Shown here: piece by piece, positions 47,061 to 58,800 of the stretch
Layout: every line of letters begins with the position of its first letter
How positions within the stretch are numbered: the first letter of the stretch is position 1
NCBI GenBank assembly: GCA_013399115.1
Contig: VXAA01001421.1
Span: forward strand, 345,898-409,897
Source of the DNA: Anseranas semipalmata
Lineage: Eukaryota > Chordata > Aves > Anseriformes > Anseranatidae
Length of the DNA stretch: 64,000 bases
Direction of reading: 5' to 3'
Translations under genes and position numbers: made by a program
The notes under the pieces: generated by a model
Databases searched by the model: none
What the model saw: the letters and a program-made list of their open reading frames with translations, nothing else
What the model was told of the DNA's origin: nothing

Positions 47061-48024
47061 ACTTATTGCCCTTTCCCCATGCCACATTCTGTTTCCTTCT
47101 CAAAACATGGAGTGATCCGACCCGAACACTTTCTTCCCAGAAGGCTGAAGGGAAGCACGGTCCTTCTGCTGCAACCAGCAGCCCAGCGAACCCCAAGCCT
47201 GCGGCCCCGGCTCTGCCCGAGGGAGCAGGGCCAGGGCTGCCGGAGCATCCCCTCGGCTCCTGCAGACAGGTCTCTGCTGGCCCCTTGGCCACCCTCTTCC
47301 TTCCATCAGGACGGCGTACCTTTACAGCACGCAGACAGCAGAGAGCACTGTTACCTGCCTTATAAACCCCACTCTGAGCAATTCCCAGCTCGCAGGCTGC
47401 CACCGAGGACCGGGGTGAGGGCTGGGCTGACAGCCGGAGCCTCCAGCGCCCCAGCGAGCAGCAGCCCAGGGACGGGGCTGCCCTGCGAGGGGCTCGGGCT
47501 GTGCTGGGAAGCGGGGGCCAGGCAGGGGCAGGACCAGCGCCCGCTCCCTCCTGCCTGCCGCAGCCCAGCGCCCACCCCTCCGCAGGGCGAGCACAGCTCC
47601 ATCCCGAGCGAGATTTGCTCAAAAAGGGGCAAAATGGAGAAGGTTTGGACCTGGCTTTCAGCACTGACTCTCTGAATATTCATCTACTGTGCCCCTGGTA
47701 CTGCCGCTGCCAGTTTAGAGAGAGAACAGAGCCAGTAGTGCCAAGGACAGCTTTATGGAAGGAGGTACGGTGCTTTCGGTTTCGGACACTTCAGGAAGCG
47801 TTACAGAGACGGGCGGCACGGGTCAGCACCCGTAGCTGTGCTCCCCTGCAGGCAGCGGGGCTGCGCGGAAGGGTTCAAGCCCAAGATGACGAATTTATCC
47901 GCAGTTCAAATTGCATCAGTGCAACTTCAGCTTCTGTGTTGCAAGGAGCAGATGAGAGCAATAACAACCCCATCCGCTCAATGCACAGGTCGGCGGACGC
48001 GGGGCTTTCCTGTAGCACATTAAC

Positions 48025-48070
48025 ACCTCCAACCGAGGGGGCACACCTCCAACCGAGGGAGCACACCTCC
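48025..48070. repeat. 20-bp tandem repeat
   Basis: ACCTCCAACCGAGGGGGCAC (48025-48044) is repeated with one change, a G to A, at 48045-48064, and a third copy starts with ACCTCC (48065-48070). It is a minisatellite seed in GC-rich DNA. The repeat lies within a long composition-driven open frame (47501-48271) and is not a multiple of three, so each unit gained or lost would shift that frame. Confidence 0.9.
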
Positions 48071-48900
48071 GCGCTGCGGCCGCCGGGGATGCTGGAACAA
48101 CATCCGCAGGGAGCACCTCCAGTGGCAGCAGGTACGTGCCTGTGTAGAATGGAAATGGCAGCGTGTCCCTTCTGCAGCCCAGACCACGGTTCGGAGCCTC
48201 CCACGCTCAGGGAAGATAAGCAAAGCTCCGACTACAGAAGATACCCAGAGAAATATCGGCAGCCAGAATGAGGCATCCAGTGAAGCTGTTGAGGCCGGAG
48301 GCTGAGCACAGGGAAGGTATTTCACTGGGTGATACAGCACTAAGCTGGGGAAATCTTTCGCGCAGCTGTTGTAAGATAGAAATTCATATTCCTTCAAAAA
48401 GTGACTGAAAAAATCATGGACAAAAAAACATCCCTGAAGTCTCCTTAAACTCAAACCCCGCGAGTTCCGTGAGTGTCTGGACTGCTGATCCCTGGGGACT
48501 GCGAGGTTATTTAGGGAAGCACCCGGCTATGCTTCCAGGCTCTAACACCCACTCCTTGGCACCCGACACCCGCACCGCATAAGATGGGGTACCCAGCTCT
48601 AAGGGGTTTTGGTCTAACCCAGTATGGCAGCACTTGTGGACAAGAAAAACATTTTAGGGACTGCACAGTTAAAAGGAAATGAAGAAAATTACGTAGCTGT
48701 AAGGATTCTGTGAAAACAGGCGAGAATTTTCATAAGCTGCAGCCTTCGGTTTTATCTACACAGGAACAGTGAGGAAATGACGTCTGAATTGCTTTCAGAA
48801 GTGGCTTGGTTATCATGCATCGTACCCAGCTGGTCTAACGCTGACAGTCCTTAGGCAAAATTAAAGTACCCTTCATTGGAATCATTTTATTTTATTTTGA

Positions 48901-51900
48901 AAGCGAAGTAAAAGAAGGAAAATTATGGGTACCTGAATTCTGAGAAAGAGCATCAGCTCTAGAACTGGAAGCACAGTAACAGACAGCCTACATCCCCACG
49001 CTGGGTCGGCATGTCAAACTGCGCTGACCTAGCACGGGAAACCAAGCCGAAGATCAGGAGAAGAGCTGCTCTGGAGCCTGGAGAATTATGTGAATGGGGA
49101 GCTGCTCAGGGGACGGACAAAGGCCCCGCAACCTGGGGGACCTCCTCGGTAACACAACCCCTGCGTGACCATGTTGATTTTCTATCTGTAACACAGACAG
49201 GGCAGCATTGCCTCTTGCCACAGCGTTTACACCCAGATAAGCTCCATAGTCCAAACCTATCTTCTCTGGAGCGGGAGCTGCTCCTCGCTGCCCTTCTGGT
49301 GCATACAGGGGCTCGGTGTGATGCCTCTCCCCTGTGTAGCTCAGGGCTTGGGCAGGAGGGCAAGGGGAAGAGGACTTCTCTCTCTCCTAACCCACTGGAC
49401 ACCAGCCTCTGCGTCAGGCTCGCCTGTAAGCACACACAGGCACTCTTTTCCCTCATTTCCTCAGCACCTTCTCACTTAAGCACCGAATTGCTTGCCCATT
49501 TGAGACCAGCTGGGGCCCAAATGCAGAACTATCCCCCTCCTTTGGCCGCGCAGGAGCAGAGCACTTAGCACCGGCACTCCTTTAGCCTGTGTTCTCACCT
49601 CTGGAGCGGGGAAGAAGGGAAGAAGAATGTCAGAAGGCAACACGCAGGAGATCCTCTGGGTTTGGTCCCAGAGGCATTCATCCAGCTCCGCAGTCCTACG
49701 CGGTGTGCCGGCATAAATGGCAAGGGGCTGCAAGCAGGGCCCCCAAACTGAAAAATGATGTGCGTGTTTTGGGACTGTGGATTTCTCTTCAGATGAAGGA
49801 ATAAGAATAGTTTTACTGAGAATCAAGAAAGCTTTCCCTACGTGTCTTTTTTTTCCTTAAAGTAAATCAGAGTGAGAAGCAGCACAGAGGAAAACCCACT
49901 AATTCACTGCTACTTTGCACTCACACGCAAGAAGCAAGCCCCATGGTCCATTTACAGACAGAGCCAAGAGACGCAAGAGACCAAAAAGTTCTCAGGGAGT
50001 CAGCAGCAAGGACCCTGTCCCGAGGCCAGCGGCTGGGCTGTACCCTGGGGGTGACACCAGTGTCACGGCATCACCCGCTGCTGGTGTCGCGCATGCAGCC
50101 CGGTACAGTCACCGCGCCGCGCTGCCTGCTCGAAGCGCGTGTCCATCGCACACAGCACCGCCTGCAGCAGCCAAACCTGTGCCGTTGCTTACTGGAGACT
50201 GGATTTTCATTCCTGCCTGGCATCACTGGGTAGCTTGGTAGCCCACGAAGGCAACACTAACACAGATGCTGCAACTTGGCCTCATGTTTTAGGTAGTAAA
50301 AAAAAGAAATCCTTACTTACTATTAGCTAGTTTTGCTTCATTAACTAGTGACAAGCAGCAAAATAGAAGCAAAACGAGTCCCCAGACAAATAAACAAAAG
50401 ACTCAGCGTTCACATGGGGCATCCATAATAATTCACAATTATTCATCAAGTGTCCACAAGCATCCCGACCATTTCTGGGAATGAACTTAGCACAAATTCT
50501 TAACACTGTGGGATTTCTCACTCCGCAGTGCCTAGAGCTCTTTTCTGAGCACAAGTTTGGGAAATAAATTATTTTTATGAAATGCTCCATCATGAGAATG
50601 CATGCAAAAATTATACTCTGATTGCTATAAATGCCATCAATTATTTATTTCCTGTGCAGTGGTTACAGAGACAACTGCTGTATTTTAAAACCATCACGCA
50701 GACAACATGAAACATTTATTTAAGCGGCTGCACATTAAAGAGAGCTTGCTTTAACCAGACTTCACTGTGCTCCTCACTGCAATCAAGACTGGCAGTCAGC
50801 ACTTTTCGTGGAAGCTTAAGCTCATTCAGAGCCACTGAAAGCCAAATTTTCACCCTGGCAATTAAACACACGTGCAGCGTTGCACAGCGCGACACGGCCA
50901 GCTGTATGCGAGTCTCAGCAGAAGACAGGTTATGAGTAAGAACCTTTGCTGTGCCCAGAGGTAACACAGGTCTTCCAAAAAGCAAGCTACAGACGGAGAG
51001 AGAAAACAGGCCACAAGGCCATCTCATGGCTGCACTCGTGTCTGGATTTCCTCTCGACCAGAAAAATCTCTCACTCCTTTCTACTTGCATGTTGTTGTTT
51101 GGTGTGTTCTGCTCACAGCTGGGTGTAACTATGCAGATACACACACAGCCAGGTAAGGTGCAAGCACCGCCCACGTCTTCTGCATGCGGTGAGCTCTGGA
51201 TCCCTTCACCATGGTTCTTCCCCCTCAGGACACACTATTTTCTTCCTTTGCGAATAATTCCGGCAATCAGAATGAGACCCTACTCTGCGGGTGCCACGCT
51301 GCACCCCAGGCAGCGCGGGGCAGCTTGTGCCCACCCGGAGGCTCCAGGTGCCTGGAGGCAGCCCGGTGTGCTACGTTACACCGTCACCTCCGCAGGGCAA
51401 GGCAAACCCGACTTTCCGTGCTCACAACGGAATTGCTATTTACAAGTAAGAGGCCCCAGTCTCCCCGTAGCTCGAGGATGGCCACAGATGGCCGCTCTCA
51501 TACCTATTATTCTACCAACATACAAAAGGGGAAGAAAAGGGAAAAAAAACTAGAAGCGCAAGATGTTGCAAATATAGAAACCCGGATTGTGTTCAACAAC
51601 AAGAAATAAACAGGTGACGGGCTCCATTTGGCTGCAATGTCCTCTCCTAGCCCATTCTCCTCCTCTGTTTTTACACAGGAGATGACAAAACAGGAACTGG
51701 AGCGTCTGCAACTGCAGCAGTTTAACACAAATTAAAGCAAGTGGCGGGAAACAGAAAGAACCAAGTTTATTCTGGAGGCTCAAGTACTGTTTGAAAGAGA
51801 GGCACAGTGATTGCCTGATGCAGGCAAAAGTCTGGGTGAAAAAAAGTTTAAAAAAGCTTTTTTGCAGATTTCTCTGCCCAGGGAGAAGTACAGCCTTGCT

Positions 51901-52550
51901 CCACTGGAGTGTGCTATCTGTTTGCAATACGACTACCAGCTGCTGGCATGCTGGGCCGCAGCAGCGCTGCGATCCCCCCGCACACACCGCACGCTGCTGT
52001 GCGGCAGCCCCAGCTCTAACGTGCCCCCGGCTTAGGGCGGTTCTCAGGACACGACCAGGGCTCTGCTGGTGGGAGCAGAACCGCTCTGCGCCAGCAGCCC
52101 GAGGCAGCCGCTCCCCAGCGCGCCTCTCCCAGCCAGGTCCACCCGGGACCCATCCCACGTGGATGCCTGCGCTCCGAACTCAGCTAGCCCTGTGGCTAGC
52201 AGGGCCAGCAGGTGCTCTGATGCCACCCCAAACATGGGCCTTTCCTTCAGCTTGCTTGTTCAACAGTTAGCCATCACATCAGTTCGTTAAAATAGAGAGC
52301 AAAGAAAGGGCACCCGCAGCCTACCGAGTTTGACGGAGCACTGCGGAAGGTCTCCAGTTTGCTTCCCTTCAGAGAAAAGAAAGGAAGAAAGATCAATGCT
52401 GTTGCCAACGTTTTGTGCTCGAGTAACTCGGCCTTCCACAGCAAACGCCGAGAGCCAGCCCTGCGGCAGGGTCGGTCCCGACGCAACGAAGCCAGCGCAG
52501 GCTTCTGAGACTGCCACCTGAGCCTGGGACCCTTGGGACCTGAGGTCACA
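48901..52550. other. Non-coding block, no gene recognised
   Basis: Mixed sequence with GC-rich patches at 50.02-50.17 kb (CpG-dense), 51.29-51.42 kb and 51.95-52.17 kb. Open frames of 185 (49011-49568), 200 (50951-51553) and 202 codons (minus, 51550-52158) have low-complexity or unrecognisable translations and no flanking splice signals that make sense together. A 14-bp palindrome AAAAAAGCTTTTTT is at 51850-51863. The 50.56-50.75 kb stretch is enhancer-like. Confidence 0.55.
50560..50745. promoter_or_regulatory. Candidate enhancer-like AT-rich element
   Basis: AATAAATTATTTTTATG, GAATGCATGCAAAAATTA and CATCAATTATTTATTTCC words occur in non-repetitive AT-rich DNA, flanked by ordinary sequence. 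It resembles developmental conserved elements by texture only. Confidence 0.25.
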
Positions 52551-53319
52551 GCGCCCGCTCATGCAGAACAGAGTCAAGCAGTGGAAAGAGGGGAACTCAG
52601 ACTGGATACCTGAACTTTTTATTGTCTCTTCGTATCACACATTAACAGGAACTGGTCTGTGCGGTAACAGAGTACTTAAGGAAGCACTTATGTTTAAGCT
52701 AACATGAAATCCTATCACCAGCCTTCCTCATTCTTTCACTTATTACTGGTAATAAATTATCATACTCCTGGCAGGCATCAGAAAAGGAACCACGGTCATT
52801 AACTTGCAAACCTGGGCTCCTGGGACTTGAGAGCATCCTCCTAAGAGACTTGCAAAGAAAAAGGCATTTGGGTTCAAGCTTCAACAGCTGCTGCAGGAGT
52901 CAGGATGCTAAAGTAAAGCCAGAATGGAGTTATCAGTGAAGTCTCAGAAGATTTTCACCTGGAAATTATAAGGTAAAAAGAGAGAACCAAAAAGACTGCA
53001 TAGCAGGATAGAAAGAGCATTTGCTAGCTCTCCTCTTCATTTCCAATAAAAAATGAGAAAAGAAAAGTAGTCAAGGAAGCCCAAGGCTTTCAGCAAAACA
53101 CTTAATGCATTTTTAAAAGACAAATTACAAAGTGGAACAGCAATCCAGTGAAGATGAGGACATGAATTTATCCAAACTCTGCTCATTATCTTCTTTTACC
53201 TACGCCGTCCCCCACTTTACCCACTCGGCCTGACCCCGGAGAACAGCCAAGGCTCCAACAGCCACGCTGCCACCTCCGAGAACCCCAACCCACGCCCTAC
53301 CACAGCAGCAGCTTGGCCG

Positions 53320-53470
53320 GCCCTGCCAGCCGCGAGGCCAGCAGGGCACACGGTGTAACGCCCAGCTCCGCAGAACCGCAGCCAGGCGCCTGCCGTGCCC
53401 GCACCAGGGCCCCGGGGAGAAGGCGCTGGCGAGCGGCGCGACTCCCTCGCCCAGGGAGGATTCGGTACAG
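53320..53470. promoter_or_regulatory. CpG-dense islet
   Basis: About 17 CpG dinucleotides lie in about 150 bases, with GCGAGCGGCGCGAC-type words at the right end. Both strands are open across it because stops are rare. No promoter element can be assigned. Confidence 0.42.
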
Positions 53471-53999
53471 CTCACAAGGCTTCAGCTTCTTCCGTAAGGT
53501 TACCCAGCAGCATGCCACGTGGCCATAAAACAAAGCGGCTGCCATCAGTTTTTACTACGCTGTATATAGCGCATACATAATGAAAACACAATCTACTGCC
53601 CCGGCCCACGGGAGGGTACGATTTGTTTCTGAGCTGAAGTTAGCTCGCTAATAATGGCTGGCAGCAACTGCTGGTGCTGTCATAACGATAGCGCTTTCTT
53701 ATTTTTATGTCTCTGTTCCCTACAACAATCTAGGTGCCTAGAACTAACGCTGCCATCCAATAAGACATTAAAAAAGGCATTACATACAGCGCCGTGCCAA
53801 CAGCTATTGCAACTGTGAGCACAAGTGGCTAAATGACCCTGCTTAAAAGTCTGGAGCCTACTCAAGAAAATGTTCCTGCTTACATCAGGCTGTCCAGCAC
53901 ACATTCCTCACCGAAAGCCTGGGCTGATGAGATCAGGAGCAGGTCCCTAACACGCGGGGACAGCGACTCAATTTTAACCTCCAGGCCAATACAACTGGC

Positions 54000-54120
54000 T
54001 AGGGGCTGCGTCAGCGCTAAGCGCAGCGGCAGACCACGCGTAGCGCCCTGCGGTCCCCGCACGCGCTGAAGAACCAGGTGCAACACAAGCCTCGCCACCG
54101 CTGTGCCGCACACCCAGTGC
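54000..54120. promoter_or_regulatory. CpG-dense islet
   Basis: About 15 CpG dinucleotides lie in about 120 bases (GTCAGCGCTAAGCGC, CCACGCGTAGCGCC, GCACGCGC). It is distinctive because it is CpG-rich at only moderate GC content. No gene is attached. Confidence 0.42.
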
Positions 54121-56109
54121 GGATGAGGAAGCTCTCTGTATCGCCGCTGTGAACTATTGTTAGGATCTATGCACTCTTAAAATGGACAACTGGAAGAACA
54201 GACGGAGGGGGATAATTTATGCTCTCTAATCCTCTGGGACATAAATACCCATCATAAAAGCAGCTCTGAGAACATCGACAAAGGAGGGAGATGTTCATGT
54301 TAAAAAAAAAAATAAATAGAGAGCATGCATTGGCAAGGCCGGGCTGAACTGGCACTGCCTGTCCTCTGAGCAGGGGCACTCGGGGTCTGGGCACTGCATC
54401 GACGACTGAGCAGAACCGAGCCCAGCACTGCCTGGTGCGCTGCTCAGCCCCAGCACGCGGACATTTCTGCTGGCCGCCATCCTTTGCACGCTGTCCCGTG
54501 CGTACCTGGCAGTCCCAGCAGAAGGAGCTTTTGCACCCCGTGGGACGCTAAACCCCTCGAGGAGAGCTAAGCCACACTTCACGGGCGGCTGCTGTGAGTG
54601 CCAGTCCCCAGCACGCATCGACCTGCCCGGCCCAGCACCACGGGCCAGCCCAGCCGGCAGCGCGCCCACATTCCCAAGTCACGCATCGCTCCGAAACAGG
54701 AACGCAGGGCACGTGCCACTGCTGTTTGACGCATTTAATGGCATGGCTGGGCCGGGTAGTCCCTGCTGCCGTCTGTCTAACAGCTGAGGCCAGCAAGGCT
54801 GGCTCGCTCCGGAGCGGACAGCCCAGCATCATCCTAAAAAGGAGCACCGGCTCTGTCGCAGTCATCTGCCACAGCCCTCCTGGGATATGCGAGAAAGGAA
54901 TTACAGCATCCGCCGCATGAAGAGATTTTGGTGTGGTGATGAGACCTGAGCCTTGCTGACCAGGAACTTCACTGGCTGCCCGGGCACAAAGCACTCAGCT
55001 CTTTGGGCCTCTGAAAATCTGCACTTCTCCCATCCAGGCTGAGCCCAAACAGCAAATGCAGCTTCTTGTAAAGTCAGCTACTGATAAAGCAACTTTTTGA
55101 CGAGCTGTGCTAGTGTGTGCAGGAGACCAAGCGGTGGGCAGCAGGGGCACAGGAAGCACCTTCTCACCCACGATCTCGAGTCGCTGCAGTCCTGAGCCTC
55201 TCCAAGCTGGGGCTGCTACACGGACATCGAGTACAAGTGACAGTGCAGATGAGCCAGACAGAAAGCACAAAAACGGATATTCATGTTTTGTTCACTAGTT
55301 CTAGTTCTCTCTGTTGATTAACCACCACGCTGGTTAAAGTAAATAAAAAGAATGGCAGCAGACAAAATACAGCCACAGTCGAGGTAGTCCGACTGCACAG
55401 CTGGAGCCTCAGCACTCCGGGTAGCTGGGGGAGCGTCTTCAGCCAGCACCAAATGCTGCAACCTCAGCACATTGCCCATTTTCCCCAAAACAAATAGTGA
55501 AATTAAATATTCAAACTCCCTAGTGTGGCTGAAGGAATACATTATTTTCACTGATTAATAACTACCACTTTCTTTCTGCACCAATACATTATTATAAGCT
55601 TTGGAAATAGACAAAAGGGGGAGAATTTCCCCAAGGCTCTATTAAATATAAAATCCATCCATTGTAGCAGAACACCCTTTGTATTACAGGCTGCAGTTGG
55701 CAACAGCTTGCCCTCGTGTTCATGTTAAGGCATCTTCTGAAGTACAGAGTTTCTTTAGAGGACATGCTAGAAGACACCACTCCCCAGCTAATCATTTGTA
55801 AGGGGGGCATCGCCACCACGTACTCAGAGATACCTATTAGAAGTCCTGAGGTGCAGTTATTTTAAGAACATGAAAATTATTTCCACGCTGTTGCTAACAA
55901 TGCTCTGACACTTTGATGTCCCTGTCTCCAGAGCTCCAGCCCCCTCTGGAGGGGCCGCCAGGAGAAGCGACTTCAGAGCCAGAAGCGGGAGCTCCTGCGC
56001 TGTGTGCGCGCCAGGGGATGTCAGCCGCACCGTACCTTGCAAGTATTTTCCTTAAGAAACGGGGTGAATACTTCAGATTAGCTCAAAACACATTTACCTC
56101 AAATTCCTG

Positions 56110-56300
56110 AAAGTGATACAATATGTACTGATATTCTTTTGAGAGATATTCAACTCGGCTGTTCACATTTCTTATTTATAATTCGAGTATAAAAGTTTGT
56201 CAAGCTATTTCTGTGTTTGACGACAGAGACTATTTTAAATGATCAGGCTGCTTATTTAAGAGCTGGATTTATCCCAGTAAAGGGAGGGAACTTTCAGGTA
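56110..56300. promoter_or_regulatory. Candidate enhancer-like AT-rich element
   Basis: GATATTCTTTTGAGAG, TTATTTATAATTCG, AAATGATCAGGC and TTATTTAAGAGC words lie in complex AT-rich DNA with no repeat structure. Resemblance to conserved non-coding sequence is by texture only. Confidence 0.22.
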
Positions 56301-58659
56301 TCCTTGGTAGAACAGGGTATGATTCCTAAGGAACGTGGTCAATGAACTTGGAAAAAATCCCTTTGGAATAGTTGCCACCGATCTAATCCCTACTATAGCC
56401 TATAGATTGCCATTAAAGAATATTCCTCTCAGGTGGGTGAGATGAGCTGGCCAAAAATGCAGATCATCAGAGGAAATCAAGGTCGGCCCCCGGGGGGAAT
56501 TCACGTAGCCATGCTGATAGGAAAAAGCACCGCTGCCAGCCCCCAGAGCAGACGTGGTGTTCGGAAGTTCAGGCAATGCTGCTACAGGAGACACACGGCC
56601 TCCTTCCAGGCCCACTGGGACCTCCAGCCTCGCAGCACCAGTTAGCGAAACCACTCCAGCAAGCAGGGCTGGAGCAAGGCGAAGCAAGACGAGCCCCAGC
56701 GCGGCGCAGCAGCTCCCGCAGCATCCTGCTTCGCTCACGTGTCAGGCTGCCCCGTGAAAACAGGGGGCGTCTCCTAAAGGCGCTGGCCTAACCTCAGCCT
56801 GTAGTGAACTACACTTACACTTGCTTGCAAAGAGAAGCAAGCCTTCGCTGTATTATTTGACCAAGTTTCTTAGTGCAGTGGTGTAAAGCTCATTTCCTTA
56901 TCTCATCCCATACCTCATGCCCCAGCCGGCAAGTTTTACCTAAATGTGACAGAGCAGAAGCAATCCCCAGAACAATAACCACCTTCCAAAATCAAGGAAA
57001 CAGACGAGGTGGAGGCGAGATCCCACATTCTGAATGCCTCCATTCATGGTTTCCTGGCAGGGTATTTAAAACAAGGCAAAAAAGAGCCCAAATCCAAGCA
57101 AACTTCTACACGCTGCATAAGGATAGCACAGAGCACAGTGGATAATTGCTCTGCACAGCTTCGGACTGCTGTGGGAAATAGTCTTCAAACATTTACCAGA
57201 CAGAATATGCTAACAGGGACACGGGTGGTAGTTTTGTTCACCATCTTAAAAATAGATAATACTTGTTTTTCCATATTATAAAGCTGTAACGTAATTACTT
57301 CAGGCACATATAGATTCCAAATTTACTGACTTGCTGATTCGGGCATTCTTCTTACAGATAACAGGAAATTTGTTTCCCAGCAAAGATACTATCAGAGAAA
57401 TGACACTTCTCTTGTTTCATGTTACTATAGCAGTAATAACTTGGTCAGCTAGGTCACACCCAAGAAATCTTTGCCCTGTAACTATTAGCTTCACCACAGA
57501 AATGAAACTTCTGTTTTCCCAAGCCAGTCACAAACTGAAGCCCAATCCAATCCAAAGGTTCAGCTGAAGCAGCCCCCTTGACCACTAGGAACGCCCTAAA
57601 GAGAGACAGGCAGCAGCTGGCGGCGTGTGGCCCTTCAGCCTGCTCCCTTCTGCACAAGTAATGGTGTTCACGGCACCGACCCAGCAGGAGGGATTCCCGG
57701 GTCCCAGCCCCTGTTCCAGCAAAGGCTTAGTTCTTCACCCAAAAGCACGTTTAGTAACCGAGGATGCACGAAGAATGCGGCCTCCCACCCTCCTGCCTCA
57801 CAAACTTTGGCCCTCGGCTTTTCTAGAACGTAGAAGAGGAGGGTCTGGATATATTCAGAAGGACTTCCCCCCGCACTCGGATCTCTCCACCCTGAATGAA
57901 TGCTGTTAAACTCCTGCGATAGTTGGTATCCACCGTTTCCAAAGGCTTCCTTTTATTTCTATCATTTATTCTACATGTGTCCACAGTAAAACTCTATTCA
58001 GAAACAAAGGGAGATTTCCTTTTAAATGAAGAAAATTCTCCAGCAGTATATCTGGCAAGTAAAATACAAAAAAAAAATTACATGTTTCTGCCAGCCTAAA
58101 ATGGTTCCCCATTTGCCAACACTGGGTACACAGCTGTGAAACTGAAAAGCCCTTCACAGCCCTGATCACGGCATCTCCAGAATCGTGGTGGAGTTGGGAC
58201 CAAAACCAGAAGTGCATCCCAGAAACAACCCAGTGAGCAACAACGGCAGTAATTACTTTGTTTACTTAGGCACTGTTTCTCTGGGATAGTTCAGTAATTC
58301 TGGTCATCTGCAAGCTTAGATGCAATATCCTCTTCTCTCACTCAGGGTCATGCACTTGTCAGAAACAGATAATATGATGCAGGGAGGTTGGAAACCGGGC
58401 CTAAGCACGCTTCAGCAATGCTCAGGAGAGACTCTTCAGTTGGAAAAGATCCCAGATTAAAAAGAAAAAGCTTGATTTGGGCTTCTCCCCACCCTTATCC
58501 ACCATTTTCCCTGTACTGTTTCCTTGAGAGCCATTGATCTTACAAACCGTACTTCCCCTTGAGCTGGTGACTACAAACTTCAAAACCAAGTACCCCCTTG
58601 TTTGGGGAATTCAAAGGCAACAAACGCCACAGGACCAGGATCTGCTCCTGTCTTGCTCC

Positions 58660-58800
58660 TGGCAGAGGTCGAGCGCATCGCTCCGAAGCGCGAGCAGAGC
58701 ACCGACTGCCCGGCTCTGCACCCCCAGAGCCGCACCCTGCCCCTGCCGCCCCGCTGCTTTCCGAGGACCTGCGTGCAGATGTGGGCGTTACGCGGGCAAG
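58660..58800. promoter_or_regulatory. CpG-dense islet with possible minus-strand G-quadruplex
   Basis: About 17 CpG dinucleotides lie in about 140 bases. Four C-runs at 58721-58725, 58735-58737, 58740-58743 and 58749-58752 (loops of 9, 2 and 5 bases) give four G-runs on the minus strand, which fits a relaxed G-quadruplex pattern. No promoter or exon is assigned. Confidence 0.4.

Larger units (their letters stand above)
45551..48900. other. Non-coding block with the densest CpG islets and a 20-bp tandem repeat
   Basis: CpG islets at 45874-46019 and about 46745-46905, a T15 run (46236-46250), an octamer (46934-46941) in an AT-rich stretch, a long GC-rich stop-poor stretch (47.1-48.27 kb) and the 20-bp tandem at 48025-48070. 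The GC-rich stretch keeps three long frames open at once (198 and 256 codons on plus, 215 on minus), which argues for composition rather than coding. After 48.3 kb the DNA is ordinary AT-leaning sequence. Confidence 0.55.
52551..56100. other. Non-coding block with two CpG islets
   Basis: AT-leaning DNA (52.58-53.2 kb), a CpG islet (about 53.32-53.47 kb), an AT-rich stretch to 53.9 kb, a second islet (about 54.00-54.12 kb), then GC-leaning DNA with open frames up to 148 codons (minus, 54548-54994) and ordinary sequence to 56.1 kb. Translations show no recognisable domain. I see no microsatellite above a few units. Confidence 0.55.

Noticed and set aside
47868..47888. GGGTTCAAGCCC, resembling a tRNA B-box
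   Set aside because: No A-box at the right distance and no cloverleaf stems could be found around it.
47501..48271. 256-codon plus-strand open frame, the longest in the window, with overlapping 198-codon plus (47079-47675) and 215-codon minus (47017-47664) frames
   Set aside because: It opens at GTG, lies in GC-rich stop-poor DNA that is open in three frames at once, contains a 20-bp tandem repeat, and its translation matches no family I know.
51550..52158. 202-codon minus-strand open frame
   Set aside because: No family resemblance, no splice-site support and GC-driven lack of stops.
58290..58380. Possible decayed CR1 or other LINE fragment (TCATCTGCAAGCTTA followed by GATGCA)
   Set aside because: The resemblance to the CR1 3' part is limited to about 15 bases plus scattered matches, which is too little to call without a repeat search.
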